NCBI RefSeq assembly: GCF_000687935.1
Contig: NZ_JHZZ01000001.1
Coordinates: 434,001-498,000 of the forward strand
Reading direction: 5' to 3'
DNA: 64,000 nucleotides
DNA from: Polaribacter sp. Hel_I_88
GTDB lineage: Bacteria > Bacteroidota > Bacteroidia > Flavobacteriales > Flavobacteriaceae
This document shows, one piece after another, positions 9,701 to 18,500 of the stretch; position 1 is the stretch's first letter; each line of letters opens with the position of its first letter. The notes under the pieces are model-generated. The model saw only the letters and a program-made list of their open reading frames with translations. It made no database searches and was not told the DNA's origin. The position numbers and the translations under genes were made by a program.

Positions 9701-10489
9701 GTTTTCAATATCTTCAATAGATTTAATATACCCCAAACCACGAACTAAATATTCAGCTTGATTGATTTCTAAAGTTTGTGCTCCAATATCTTGATTGCTA
9801 CTTTTAACGGCTTTTACAACTTGATTTAAACCAATATTGTATTGACGCATTAATTCTGGATTCACGTCCACTTGATATTCTTGAACATAACCACCTATAG
9901 ATGCTACTTCTGAAACACCACTTGCAGAGGACAATGCATACTTTACATAGTAATCTTGAATACTTCTAAGTTCGTGTAAATCCCAACCACCAGTAACGTT
10001 TCCTTTTTCATCACGACCTTCTAAAGTGTACCAAAATATTTGTCCTAATCCTGTTGCATCTGGACCTAATGCAGGATTAACACCTTCAGGTAATAAACCA
10101 CTTGGTAAGGAATTTAATTTTTCGAGAATTCTACTTCTACTCCAATAAAACTCAACATCTTCTTCAAAAATGATATAGATACTCGAAAAGCCGAACATAG
10201 AGGAACTACGAATGGTTTTTACACCTGGAATACCGAGTAAAGATGTTGTGAGTGGATAGGTAATTTGGTCTTCAATATCTTGTGGTGAACGACCATCCCA
10301 CTTTGTAAATACAATTTGTTGATTTTCACCAATATCTGGTATGGCATCAACAGCAACAGGATTACTTGGTAAAAACCCTGTGTCCCAATTAAAAGGGGCA
10401 TTAACAGTTCCCCAGCCAATAAAAAGGACTAATAAAAGAATTGCTACAAGTTTATTTTCTATTAAAAATTTGATACTATTATTTATCAT
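6761..10489 (-). CDS. cusA: Copper/silver-type RND efflux pump (CusA-like)
   Basis: 1242 residues, 12 predicted TM helices and two large periplasmic loops, the HME-RND architecture. The TM4 region reads GIAIAIGTMVDVGVILAENM, which follows the HME4 (Cu/Ag, CusA) pattern rather than the Zn/Co pattern of the second pump in this window. The N-terminus has VDAIPDIGENQQIVFTKWDG and PLTTSLLGIPGV, both CusA-like. It exports cytoplasmic or periplasmic monovalent metal through the TolC partner. An in-frame dispersed repeat is read as residues about 782-793 in the second periplasmic loop. The 112-bp upstream gap holds an inverted repeat. Confidence 0.9.
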   Translation of the reverse strand: MINNSIKFLIENKLVAILLLVLFIGWGTVNAPFNWDTGFLPSNPVAVDAIPDIGENQQIVFTKWDGRSPQDIEDQITYPLTTSLLGIPGVKTIRSSSMFGFSSIYIIFEEDVEFYWSRSRILEKLNSLPSGLLPEGVNPALGPDATGLGQIFWYTLEGRDEKGNVTGGWDLHELRSIQDYYVKYALSSASGVSEVASIGGYVQEYQVDVNPELMRQYNIGLNQVVKAVKSSNQDIGAQTLEINQAEYLVRGLGYIKSIEDIENAVVTSEDFTAIKIKDIGKVSLGPATRRGLLDKEGAEVVGGVVVARYGANPMEVITNVKAQIEELKGGLPTKVLADGRTSQVTIVPFYDRTELIEETLDTLNEALTLEILITILVIIVMVFNLRASILISGLLPVAVLMVFVTMKLFNVDANIVALSGIAIAIGTMVDVGVILAENMIRHLDDKKLQTREDGTKYTTDEVIYNATAEVSGAILTAVLTTIISFVPVFTMIGAEGKLFRPLAFTKTMALSASLVIALFLIPPFAAYLFRKTTLKKSFNHIINIALIVAGIVITISGYWLGVILIAFGVNGLLVVIGKLNKKNNNLINIIISCTAIIFLLAEYWRPLGFDRSIFINLIFVAIICFGILGIFSVFRKYYSQILQWALANKVLFLMIPTSVLIFGFWIFYNTGKEFMPSLNEGSFLLMPTSMPHSGVEENKRVLQQLDMAVATIPEIETVVGKAGRTESALDPAPLSMYENMIQYKTEYMRNSEGKRQRYKVNEDGAFELKNGGFVTNPNNTENVSLSAVERSQLIEDEDGEYYRNWRPEISSPDDIWNEIVKVTKLPGVTSAPKLQPIETRLVMLQTGMRAPMGIKVKGQDLKQIEAFGLQLESLLKQAEGVKVEAVFADRIVGKPYLLIDIDREKIARYGISIEDVQNVLKVAVGGMQLTQTVEGRERYGIRVRYPRELRNNPESIKDIYIPIEKGNPVPLSELATIRYEQGPQVIKSEDTFLIGYVLFDKLDGFAEVDVVENAQKLFQKKIDSGELTVPKGISYKFTGTYENQLRAEKTLSVIVPLALAIIFLILYFQFKSVATSFMVFTAITIAFAGGFIMIWLYGQDWFFNFSFFGENMRDLFNMKTINLSVAVWVGFIALFGIATDDGVVMATYLTQTFKREKPADKKSIRASALEAAEKRIRPCLMTTVTTILALLPVLTSTGKGSDIMIPMAIPIFGGMVIDITSYFLLPVLYSWREEFKLKKANK
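8113..8146 (-). repeat. Dispersed intergenic-type repeat captured in cusA
   Basis: Within cusA, the minus strand reads AATGTCTCCTTGAGCGCAGT followed by CGAAAGGTCTCAAC. It shares AATGTC, the TGAGC core and TCGAA with the intergenic copies at 31976 and 32068. It is translated as NVSLSAVERSQ in a loop that is variable among CusA proteins. The reading frame stays open. Confidence 0.7.
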
Positions 10490-10550
10490 TTATCTTGATA
10501 ATTAAACAATTAGACAAAGGCATTAAAAAAAACACCGAATACAACAAATT

Positions 10551-10579
10551 ATCCTTATGACATAATAAAGTCATAGGAT
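10551..10579. repeat. Inverted repeat between HYC_CC_PP gene and cusA
   Basis: Arms ATCCTTATGAC (10551-10561) and GTCATAGGAT (10570-10579) pair with one bulged base around an 8-nt loop. On the minus-strand RNA the hairpin is followed by AAUUUGUUG and only later by a U run (10526-10533), so it is a weak terminator, an attenuator or an operator. It separates a small secreted Cys-rich gene from its RND pump, as another hairpin does at 19914-19941. Confidence 0.5.
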
Positions 10580-10601
10580 AACACAGTCTATTGTTTAAAA
10601 A

Positions 10602-11015
10602 TCAAATTAAATAAGTCTCGTCAATCTTGAAGATTTGCCTTATGACGAGTGGCGGTTTATATTCTTCGTAAGTAGAAACGTTATTTTCTAAACCTTCAAA
10701 AAGGTTACTATAAGTGTAAACAAATGAAGCTATAAATACTTGTTGTTCAAATGTGATTTTGTCAACTTGCAATTGTAATTCGTCTTGACCTTCAATTGCT
10801 AATTGTTCATCATCACAACAATTTTTCTTGGTAATATAACATCCTTCGGTTGAAGGCTTTTCCATTTCCATTCCGCAACCTTTGGCCTTATGAAAAATAG
10901 CAGTTTCTACTAACGTATCTCCGCAATAATGCATATTCACAGTAAATGACATTGTAGAGCATAACACTACAAAAGCCATTGCTAAAGACATTATTTTATG
11001 GGATACTTGTTTCAT
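10602..11015 (-). CDS. HYC_CC_PP family secreted Cys-rich protein
   Basis: 137 residues from ATG 11015 (MKQVSHKIMSLAMAFVVLCS is a signal or anchor). The upstream ATG at 11045 would lie above the promoter element and is rejected. It shows the three marks of the Bacteroidota HYC_CC_PP family: MHYCGD, KNCCDDE and YKPPL. It is expected in the periplasm; the Cys/His pairs suggest metal binding but the role is not established. It is the first gene before cusA and has its own likely promoter (TAACTTTG, 8 nt before the ATG). Confidence 0.75.
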   Translation of the reverse strand: MKQVSHKIMSLAMAFVVLCSTMSFTVNMHYCGDTLVETAIFHKAKGCGMEMEKPSTEGCYITKKNCCDDEQLAIEGQDELQLQVDKITFEQQVFIASFVYTYSNLFEGLENNVSTYEEYKPPLVIRQIFKIDETYLI

Positions 11016-11023
11016 TCTAAAAG

Positions 11024-11031
11024 CAAAGTTA
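11024..11031 (-). promoter_or_regulatory. Bacteroidota -7 element TAACTTTG
   Basis: TAACTTTG on the minus strand fits the TAnnTTTG consensus. A TTTTG lies 15 nt upstream, shorter than the usual 17-23 nt spacing. It is 8 nt from the ATG of the HYC_CC_PP gene, so the transcript would be nearly leaderless. Confidence 0.5.
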
Positions 11032-11076
11032 CAAAATTTTAACATTCAAAAGTTTATTTAACAGAAGTTTAATTGA

Positions 11077-13035
11077 CTAATCTGCTAAATCCCAACTCAT
11101 ACGTTGTAATCTAACTGCATTCAAAATTGCTAATAATGCTACTCCTACATCTGCAAAAACTGCTTCCCACATTGAGGCTAAACCACCTGCTCCTAAAATC
11201 AAGACAATGACTTTAACACCAAACGCTAAAATGATATTCTGCCAAACAATTTTACGTGTGGAACGACTAATCTTAATAGCTCTCACTACTTTTGATGGTT
11301 GGTCTGTTTGAATGATAACGTCTGCGGTTTCTATTGCGACATCACTACCTAAACCACCCATTGCAATACCAACGTTACTTACTGCTAAAACTGGTGCATC
11401 GTTAATACCATCACCTATAAAAGCTACTTTATTTTCAGGATTCGACTTTAAAATTTCAACTTCGTTTAATTTATCTTCTGGTAGTAAACCACCTTTAGCA
11501 TTTGCAATATTTAATTCTTTAGCGACTTGTTGCGTTATAGAATCTTTATCACCAGAAAGCATTATAATATTTTTGATACCTACTTTGTGCAATTCTGTAA
11601 TAGTTTCTTTTGCATCCTCTTTTAATTCATCTGCTATTACTACGTAACCTACAAATTGATTATCGATTGCAACTAATACTATCGATTCTACAATAGATTC
11701 CGTTTCGGTTGGAACATCAATATTATTGGCAATCAATAAGGCTTTGTTACCTACTAAAACAGTTTTATCGTTTACCATACCTTTTAATCCTTTACCAGCA
11801 ATTTCAGAAACTTCTTTTGCTTCAAAATCCTCTCCTTCTGCTTTGTATTCTAAAATGGCTTTAGCAATTGGATGCGTGGATTGTTCTTCCATTGCCATTA
11901 GGTATTGCATAAATTCGGTTTCATTCCAACCAATAGTTTTTATTTCTTTGATTTTAAATACACCTTTGGTAACTGTCCCTGTTTTATCCATTACCAATGT
12001 ATTTATCTTGGTCATAGTGTCTAAAAATGAAGCACCTTTAAATAAAATACCATTCTTTGAAGCTGCACCTAAACCACCAAAATATCCTAATGGAATTGAA
12101 ATCACTAACGCGCAAGGACAAGAAATTACCAAGAATATTAAAGCTCTGTATAACCAATCTCTAAAGACGTAATCATCTACAAAAAAGTAAGGTAAAAAAG
12201 TAACACCAATAGCTAAAAACACTACAATTGGTGTATATATGCGAGCGAACTGTCTGATAAACAATTCTGTTTTAGATTTACGTGCTGTTGCATTTTGAAC
12301 CAAGTCTAATATTCTGGCAATAGAACTATCTTCAAACTTATTAGTTACCTCAACTTCAATAACGCTTTCTAAATTAATACTACCTGCATATACTTTTTCA
12401 TTACTAACGATTGTATCTGGTTTACTTTCACCTGTTAAAGCTGCCGTATTTAATGATGCTTTTGAGGATAACAACTTACCATCTAATGGGATTTTTTCAC
12501 CTACTCTAATTTGAATTTTTTCACCAATATTTACATTTTCTGGCGACACACTATTATAATCACCATTACGAAAAACACTAGCTTCTTTAGGTCTAACATC
12601 TAATAATGCTTTTATATTTCCTTTTGCACGATTTACAGCAGCACTTTGAAATAATTCGCCTACTGCATAGAACAACATAACAGCAACACCCTCTGGATAT
12701 TCTCCAATTATAAATGCCCCAATTGTAGCAATTGACATTAAAAAGAACTCTGTAAAAACATCACCTTTTTTAATACTATACCAACCCTCTTTTACGACTG
12801 GAAATCCTACAGGTAGATATGCAATACCATACCAAGCAATACGAATCCAATCCTTAAAGAATGAAACATCAAAATAATCTAAACCTATACCAATGATAAG
12901 CATTGTAAAACTTATGATTGCAGGTACGTAGGTTTTGAATGCACTTCCATTACCGTGATTATGACCATCATTATGCGTGTGTTGTGCTTCTGCATCTGGT
13001 TTTAAATCTCTTAAGTTAACTTTCTTTTTTTTCAT
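11077..13035 (-). CDS. Zn/Cd/Pb-type P1B ATPase (ZntA/CadA-like)
   Basis: 652 residues. The N-terminus lacks an HMA domain but has a His-rich tail (HTHNDGHNHGNG, residues about 19-30). Core motifs: SCPCALVIS with the CPC metal site near 304, DKTGT phosphorylation site near 347, STHP (SEHP-like), and GDGINDAP. The last helices carry NIILAFGVK and 'ADVGVALLAILNA'; this N...K...DxG pattern is the P1B-2 signature for Zn2+/Cd2+/Pb2+. It pumps metal from the cytoplasm to the periplasm using ATP. It is the last gene of the fur-merTP-GDCCVxC run, 11 bp after the GDCCVxC gene. Confidence 0.9.
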   Translation of the reverse strand: MKKKKVNLRDLKPDAEAQHTHNDGHNHGNGSAFKTYVPAIISFTMLIIGIGLDYFDVSFFKDWIRIAWYGIAYLPVGFPVVKEGWYSIKKGDVFTEFFLMSIATIGAFIIGEYPEGVAVMLFYAVGELFQSAAVNRAKGNIKALLDVRPKEASVFRNGDYNSVSPENVNIGEKIQIRVGEKIPLDGKLLSSKASLNTAALTGESKPDTIVSNEKVYAGSINLESVIEVEVTNKFEDSSIARILDLVQNATARKSKTELFIRQFARIYTPIVVFLAIGVTFLPYFFVDDYVFRDWLYRALIFLVISCPCALVISIPLGYFGGLGAASKNGILFKGASFLDTMTKINTLVMDKTGTVTKGVFKIKEIKTIGWNETEFMQYLMAMEEQSTHPIAKAILEYKAEGEDFEAKEVSEIAGKGLKGMVNDKTVLVGNKALLIANNIDVPTETESIVESIVLVAIDNQFVGYVVIADELKEDAKETITELHKVGIKNIIMLSGDKDSITQQVAKELNIANAKGGLLPEDKLNEVEILKSNPENKVAFIGDGINDAPVLAVSNVGIAMGGLGSDVAIETADVIIQTDQPSKVVRAIKISRSTRKIVWQNIILAFGVKVIVLILGAGGLASMWEAVFADVGVALLAILNAVRLQRMSWDLAD

Positions 13036-13046
13036 TTAGTTTTGTT

Positions 13047-13253
13047 TTAGCAACAACTTTTGTTTTGTTGAATTGGTGGACAAGGAACTGTACCATAAGA
13101 GCAATACACACAACAATCTCCTTTTTTTGGCTTCAAAACCGTTTTACAATTCTCACATTTGTAGAAGAATTGGCAAGCATTTGTTGGCATATCTTCTTCT
13201 TTTTTATGTCCGCAGTTTGGACAGGTAATTTCTGATTTTAATATTATTTTCAT
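13047..13253 (-). CDS. GDCCVxC-domain small Cys-rich protein
   Basis: 68 residues with eleven Cys. CPNCGHKK opens a zinc-ribbon-like knuckle, CENCKT follows, then the family mark GDCCVYCSYG at about 45-54, and a terminal CC. This matches the GDCCVxC family, found near mercury and other metal genes; some members use selenocysteine, but here the position is Cys. Probably a cytoplasmic metal-binding or redox protein. Five bp separate it from merTP and 11 bp from the P-type ATPase, so the three form one transcript. Confidence 0.8.
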   Translation of the reverse strand: MKIILKSEITCPNCGHKKEEDMPTNACQFFYKCENCKTVLKPKKGDCCVYCSYGTVPCPPIQQNKSCC

Positions 13254-13258
13254 TAGTT

Positions 13259-13846
13259 TTATTTTTTATCAGTTATTTTATAACCTGTAGTTTTAATTGC
13301 TTTCTCAATTTCTAATTCATTAGTTTTAGTTTCGTCAAATTCAATGATTGCGTTACCATTTTCGTAAGATGTTTTTGAGTTTACAATTCCGTTAAGTTTA
13401 TTTACTTCGTGGTTTACGTGAGTTTCACAACTGGCACAGGTCATTCCGCTTATTTTATACTCTATTGTTTTTATATTTGTTTTATCAACTACGATGATTT
13501 GTTTTTCGCTGTTTGGATAAAATATACTTGAGTAGTATGGAAATGCCAACATCACTATTGCGAATATGGTTACAATACCTAAAAAGGTTTTTGACTGTAT
13601 AAATTTTGGTTTTTCATCTGTTTCACATTCACAGTCGATTTCTTTTTCTGGTTTTAATTTTTGATACCAAGCAAACAGAAGAACTACTATTGTTAGTCCA
13701 ATTAAGTAAGGTCTAAATGGTTCTATCCAAGAAAAAGTTGAAGCTACACCGCTTGTTCCTGCTATTAAAGCCAAAACAGGTGTTATACAACATAATGAAG
13801 CTGTAATTGCTGTAAGCAAACTTGTTATCGCTAATTTACTTTTCAT
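13259..13846 (-). CDS. merTP: MerTP-type metal transporter with C-terminal HMA domain
   Basis: 195 residues. Three TM helices form a MerT-like unit; the first carries the paired Cys (SLCCITPVLALIAG). A Cys-rich loop (CECETDE) follows TM2. Residues about 125-195 are an HMA domain with GMTCASCETHV, corresponding to MerP joined to the transporter. In mercury loci this fusion imports Hg2+, but no mercuric reductase (merA) is in the window. The substrate may be another soft metal delivered to the neighbouring ATPase; that is inference. It lies 61 bp after fur. Confidence 0.8.
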   Translation of the reverse strand: MKSKLAITSLLTAITASLCCITPVLALIAGTSGVASTFSWIEPFRPYLIGLTIVVLLFAWYQKLKPEKEIDCECETDEKPKFIQSKTFLGIVTIFAIVMLAFPYYSSIFYPNSEKQIIVVDKTNIKTIEYKISGMTCASCETHVNHEVNKLNGIVNSKTSYENGNAIIEFDETKTNELEIEKAIKTTGYKITDKK

Positions 13847-13907
13847 AATTACTTAATTCTTTGATTACAAAAATGCAATTAAAAAGCGTGCAATGGAAGT
13901 GCATTTA

Positions 13908-14321
13908 TTATCCACTACACTTATCACATATTCCTTTTATAACCAAGTTAACATTTTCTGAAACAAAGCCATCAGGCACTTTAATCTGTGGTATTTTATG
14001 ATCGGTTAAACAAGTTGTTTCATTACAATTATTACAATGAAAATGTAAGTGCAAATCGTTTTTTATATCACAATTGCAACCTTGTTCACATAATGCATAT
14101 TTGGTAATTCCTGTTCCATCGTCTATTTGATGTACTATATCTTTTTCTTCAAAAGTTTTAATAGTCCTGTAAAGCGTGGTTCTGTCTGCCTTTTCAAAAG
14201 CATTTTCAATATCGCTTAATGTTACTGCTACTTCTTTTTCAGCAAGAAACTTATAAATTAATAAACGCATTGCTGTAACACGTATTTGTTTTGACTCTAA
14301 TACTTGTTCTATTGTTTCCAT
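13908..14321 (-). CDS. Fur-family metal-responsive repressor
   Basis: 137 residues. The winged-helix half has 'QIRVTAMRLLIYKFL' and RTTLYRTIKTFEE, the Fur recognition helix region. The second half has HLHFHCNNC..TCL and ends CDKCSG, giving the two CxxC pairs of the structural zinc site. The Cys-rich centre (CEQGCNCD) is unusual. Family members sense Fe, Zn, Ni, Mn or peroxide. Its place 2 bp after czcB and upstream of merTP and a Zn/Cd-type ATPase suggests a divalent-metal (Zur-like) sensor, by inference. No clear Fur-box is recognised upstream. Confidence 0.85.
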   Translation of the reverse strand: METIEQVLESKQIRVTAMRLLIYKFLAEKEVAVTLSDIENAFEKADRTTLYRTIKTFEEKDIVHQIDDGTGITKYALCEQGCNCDIKNDLHLHFHCNNCNETTCLTDHKIPQIKVPDGFVSENVNLVIKGICDKCSG

Positions 14322-14323
14322 AA

Positions 14324-15517
14324 TTAATCGTCATCTTCCGCTTCTCCTTTTTTCATTTCTGCCATAAGATAATAAGCATTGTTATAAGCGAATTTTGTGT
14401 TTTCTTCTATTTCTTCAGTAAATTTAATTGCTACCCATTTGCCATCTTTTTCTCCAACAATCACTTCAACAGGTTTAAAGCTCCAATCACCATTTTCTTT
14501 TTCTCCTGAAAATATATAATGTTTATCTCCTTCTTTAAAAATGGCACTTTCTGGTAATGCTTTAGTTTGGGTATTATTTACTTGAATTTTACCTTGAATA
14601 TACATCCCAGGAATTAAATTACCTTTTTTGTTTTCTATTTCTGCGTGAACGTGAACTGCTTTCGGGTTGTCTTCAAACGTTTTACTCACGGAATAGATTT
14701 CTGCGGTAAGTTCTGTATCTGGTATAGATTGTACCGTAAAGTTTACTCTTTGACCCTTCTGTACTTTATGGACATCTTTTTCAAAGACCATAAAATCTGC
14801 ATGAACGTGATGCGTGTTTACAATTTCGAAAAGTTCGGTTTGTGGTTCTACATATTGTCCTGTTTTCACTTCAACTTTTTGTACAAAACCCTCTATTGGA
14901 CTTCGCAATGCTATGCGATGTGCAATTGTGCCATTGCGAACTGATGTGGTGTTAACGTTAAGTATTCTTAATTGTGCTTGCAAACCATTTACCATTGCTT
15001 TAGATGCCTCATACTCTGCTTCTGCCTTTTGAAAATTAGCACCAGAACCAACGCCTGCCTCATATAATTTTTGTTGGCGTTCATAATTCTTTTTCAAAAA
15101 AATACTATTGCTGACTGAGTTTAAATAATCCGTTTGTAATTTTATAATATTTGGGTGTGATAGATAAGCCACTACTTGACCTTTATTAACCTTATCACCT
15201 TCAATCACTTCAATTGAAACGACATTTGCACCAACAACAGTAGTAATTGCTGCTTCGTTTTGTGGTGGTACTTCTAATGTTCCGTTTGCTTCTACATAAC
15301 CGCTCATATTACGTAATGCCAACGTATCTATTTTCATTTTTAAAGCATCGAATTGCTGTTGTGAAAGCATTACTTCTTCGCTTTCATTATGTTCTTTGTT
15401 AACTTCTGTTTTCTGTTCTGCACTTATAGAATGATTATCATTTTCTTTATTTCCGCAAGCTGAAACAAATATGGCTAACACCATTACCGTAAGGATTTTA
15501 TATATTTTGTTTTTCAT
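14324..15517 (-). CDS. czcB: RND periplasmic adaptor lipoprotein (CzcB/CusB-like)
   Basis: 397 residues. It has a lipoprotein signal with lipobox VSAC (Cys at about 21). The membrane-fusion layout is present: beta-barrel/lipoyl halves (GTLEVPPQNEAAITTVVGAN ... VVAYLSHPN; 'IALRSPIEGFVQKVEVKTGQ') flanking a helical hairpin, then 'LIPGMYIQGKIQV'. It links the inner-membrane pump to the outer-membrane channel. Four bp separate it from the pump-TolC fusion gene. It is the only adaptor gene in the window although there are two RND pumps. Confidence 0.85.
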   Translation of the reverse strand: MKNKIYKILTVMVLAIFVSACGNKENDNHSISAEQKTEVNKEHNESEEVMLSQQQFDALKMKIDTLALRNMSGYVEANGTLEVPPQNEAAITTVVGANVVSIEVIEGDKVNKGQVVAYLSHPNIIKLQTDYLNSVSNSIFLKKNYERQQKLYEAGVGSGANFQKAEAEYEASKAMVNGLQAQLRILNVNTTSVRNGTIAHRIALRSPIEGFVQKVEVKTGQYVEPQTELFEIVNTHHVHADFMVFEKDVHKVQKGQRVNFTVQSIPDTELTAEIYSVSKTFEDNPKAVHVHAEIENKKGNLIPGMYIQGKIQVNNTQTKALPESAIFKEGDKHYIFSGEKENGDWSFKPVEVIVGEKDGKWVAIKFTEEIEENTKFAYNNAYYLMAEMKKGEAEDDD

Positions 15518-15521
15518 TGTC

Positions 15522-18500
15522 TTATTGATTAAAATATTGTAATTGAAATGTGCTTTCTAAATAGTTTACTAATGCAGTCTGTGCTTCCAGTTCCGATTGA
15601 ATAGCTTCTTTAATTAACTGTGTAAATGCAGTATAATCTATTTCGCCTTCTCTGTATGCCAGTAATGCACCTGTTTTTTGCTCTTTTGTTAATGGTAAGA
15701 CTTGGTCTTTGTAAAACTCCCAAGACGTTTTCCATTTGATATAATTTTCTTTAGCCTGAACAAACCTTGATTGTACTTCCTGTTTTTTGAACGCTACATT
15801 GGTTTCTGCTATTTCTTTATCAATTCTGGCACTTCTAACCTGTGCTTTGTTAGTACCTGATAAAAATGGAATTGAAATTCCTGCTTGATAGGTGTAAAAT
15901 CCTGAATTGCCATTGACACGCTGTAAGCCACCTTGAAGATTGAACTTCGGTAAATTATCTGCCTTTGCAGCTTTATATTTGGCTTCTGCTTCATCTACAA
16001 TGTTCTGCGACATACTGTACAATGGATGACTTTCAATACTGTACGTTTCCATATCACTATCTATCGCTACCTCGAATTCATCTGAAACTGTATAAATATC
16101 ATCTGAAACTAACCACAAATTGAATTGCTGTAAGGCAATCAAATAATCGCTATAGGCTTGTACTTTTTTATTTTGAATCTGAAACGCTTGATTTTTTGCT
16201 GCCGAATATTCTAATTTAGAAATAGCTTCTACTTCATAATTTAAAGCTACTGCTTGTTCAAATTTGGAATATATGGAATCCAGTTCTTTATACAAATCAT
16301 AGTTTCGTTTCATTTGATAGCAATTAGACCACGCTTTTTTAACTTCCAATTCTAATTCCAATTCGGAAAGTTGAAAGGCTTTTTGTGCCAATTTAATACG
16401 TTGTTCTTGCAACTTCTTTTTAGAACCAATACCAAAAACATCAATATTAGATTGACCAATACCTATGGTTGTATAAATACCATTGCCACTATTAACTTCT
16501 TCTCCACCTGTAAAAATTTGAGTCGTTCCGAAATCATAGGCAGTCGCTTTTAATTGCTCTTGTTTTGTAATTTCCAACTGCTTTTGTTTTAATAATGGAA
16601 AATTACTTTTAGCGAGTTTAACAGCTTCCTGTAATGAAATTTCGGGAATTGTATCATTCAACTCTTGCGCATTACTTTGTGATGAAAAGCCCAATAGTAA
16701 TAATACAACTGCTGTTGCTGTTACTAACTTTTTATTTGGTTTAAACGTAAATGATTTATTTTCTACCCAATGGTATAAAATAGGTAAGACAAAAAGGGTG
16801 AGCAAGGTAGAAGTTAACAGACCACCAATAACCACAGTTGCCAACGGACGCTGTACTTCTGCACCAGCTGATGCTGAAATTGCCATTGGTAGAAAGCCTA
16901 AAATATCTGTAAATGCCGTTAACATAATGGGTCTAATTCTTCTTTTTGTACCTTCTACAATCCTATCTTTCAGGTTGGTTACACCTTCATCTTTTAATTC
17001 ATTGAGTCCGCTTATCATTACCAATCCATTAAGAACCGCAACTCCAAACAATACAATAAAACCAACACCTGCCGAAATACTAAATGGCATATCACGTAAC
17101 CATAAGGCTACAACACCACCAATGGTTGCCATTGGGATTGCTATGTAAATCATTAAAGTTTGTGGTAGTGATTTTAATGCAAAGTATATCAATATAAATA
17201 TGAGTAACAATGCAATAGGCACAACGGTTTGTAATCGGTTGCTGGCACGTTCCAGATTTTCAAATGCACCACCATAGCGGATGAAATAACCTGATGGTAA
17301 TTGAAGTTCAGCATCTAATTTTGATTTTATTTCAGTTACTAATGATTTTACATCACGACCTCTTACATTAATACCAACATAGGTTCTTCTGTTAGTATTA
17401 TCTCTACTGATTTGCATTGGTCCTGCTTTGTAGCTTACATCTGCAATTTCGCGCAAAGGAATTTGAGCACCTGAAGGCAAGTTTATGTACAGATTTTGAA
17501 CATCTGTAATATCCTTTCGGTTTTGAGCACTTAAACGCACCACCAAATCGAAGCGTTTTTCACCTTCAAAAATCACACCTGCTGTACCACCTGCAAATGC
17601 AGATTGTACGGTTTGATTGAGCGTATTTATTTGAAGCCCATACTGTGCCAATTTATTTCTTTTGTAAGTAATGGTCATTTGTGGCAATCCTTTTGTAGCT
17701 TCTGCTCGCATATCACCTATACCTTCAGTATCTGCAATAATTTTTGATATTTCTTCGGCTTTTTGAGATAGAATGTCAATGTCTTCTCCATAAAGTTTTA
17801 TAGCAATATCTTCACGAACACCTTCTAATAACTCGTTAAAACGCATTTCAATCGGCTGTGTAAACTCATAATTAACGCCAGGAATAATTTCGACTGCCTC
17901 TTTCATTTCTTCAATGAGTTCATCTTTTGAAGACACTGTTGTCCATTCACTTTTAGGTTTTAGGATTACAAAAATATCCGCAAAATCCATCGGCATTGGG
18001 TCTGTAGGCACTTCGGCAACACCAATACGACTAACAATTTTTTCTATTTCTGGAAATTTTGCTTTTACTATTTGCTCTATTTTAGTAGTCGTTTCAATGG
18101 TTTCGGTAAGGGAACTTCCTGGTTTTAAAATGGCGTGAAATGCAATATCACCTTCATCGAGTTGTGGGATAAATTCACCACCCATTTTTGAAAACATGAA
18201 AACTGTAATTCCGAACAAAACAACTGCAATACCAATTACCCATTTTCCTTTTCGTAATGCTCTAACCAATAAGGGTTGGTATTTGTCTTCAACCCAATGC
18301 ACAAATCTATCACCATAGGATTTTTTATTATTTTTTGGTGCTCTTAAAACTAAAGCAGACATCATTGGTACATAGGTTAAACAAAGTACCATTGCACCAA
18401 TCATAGCAAAAATAAAGGTCAATGCCATTGGTTTAAACATCTTGCCTTCAATACCTTGTAAGGCTAAAATGGGTAGAAAAACAATAAGGATAATCAATTG

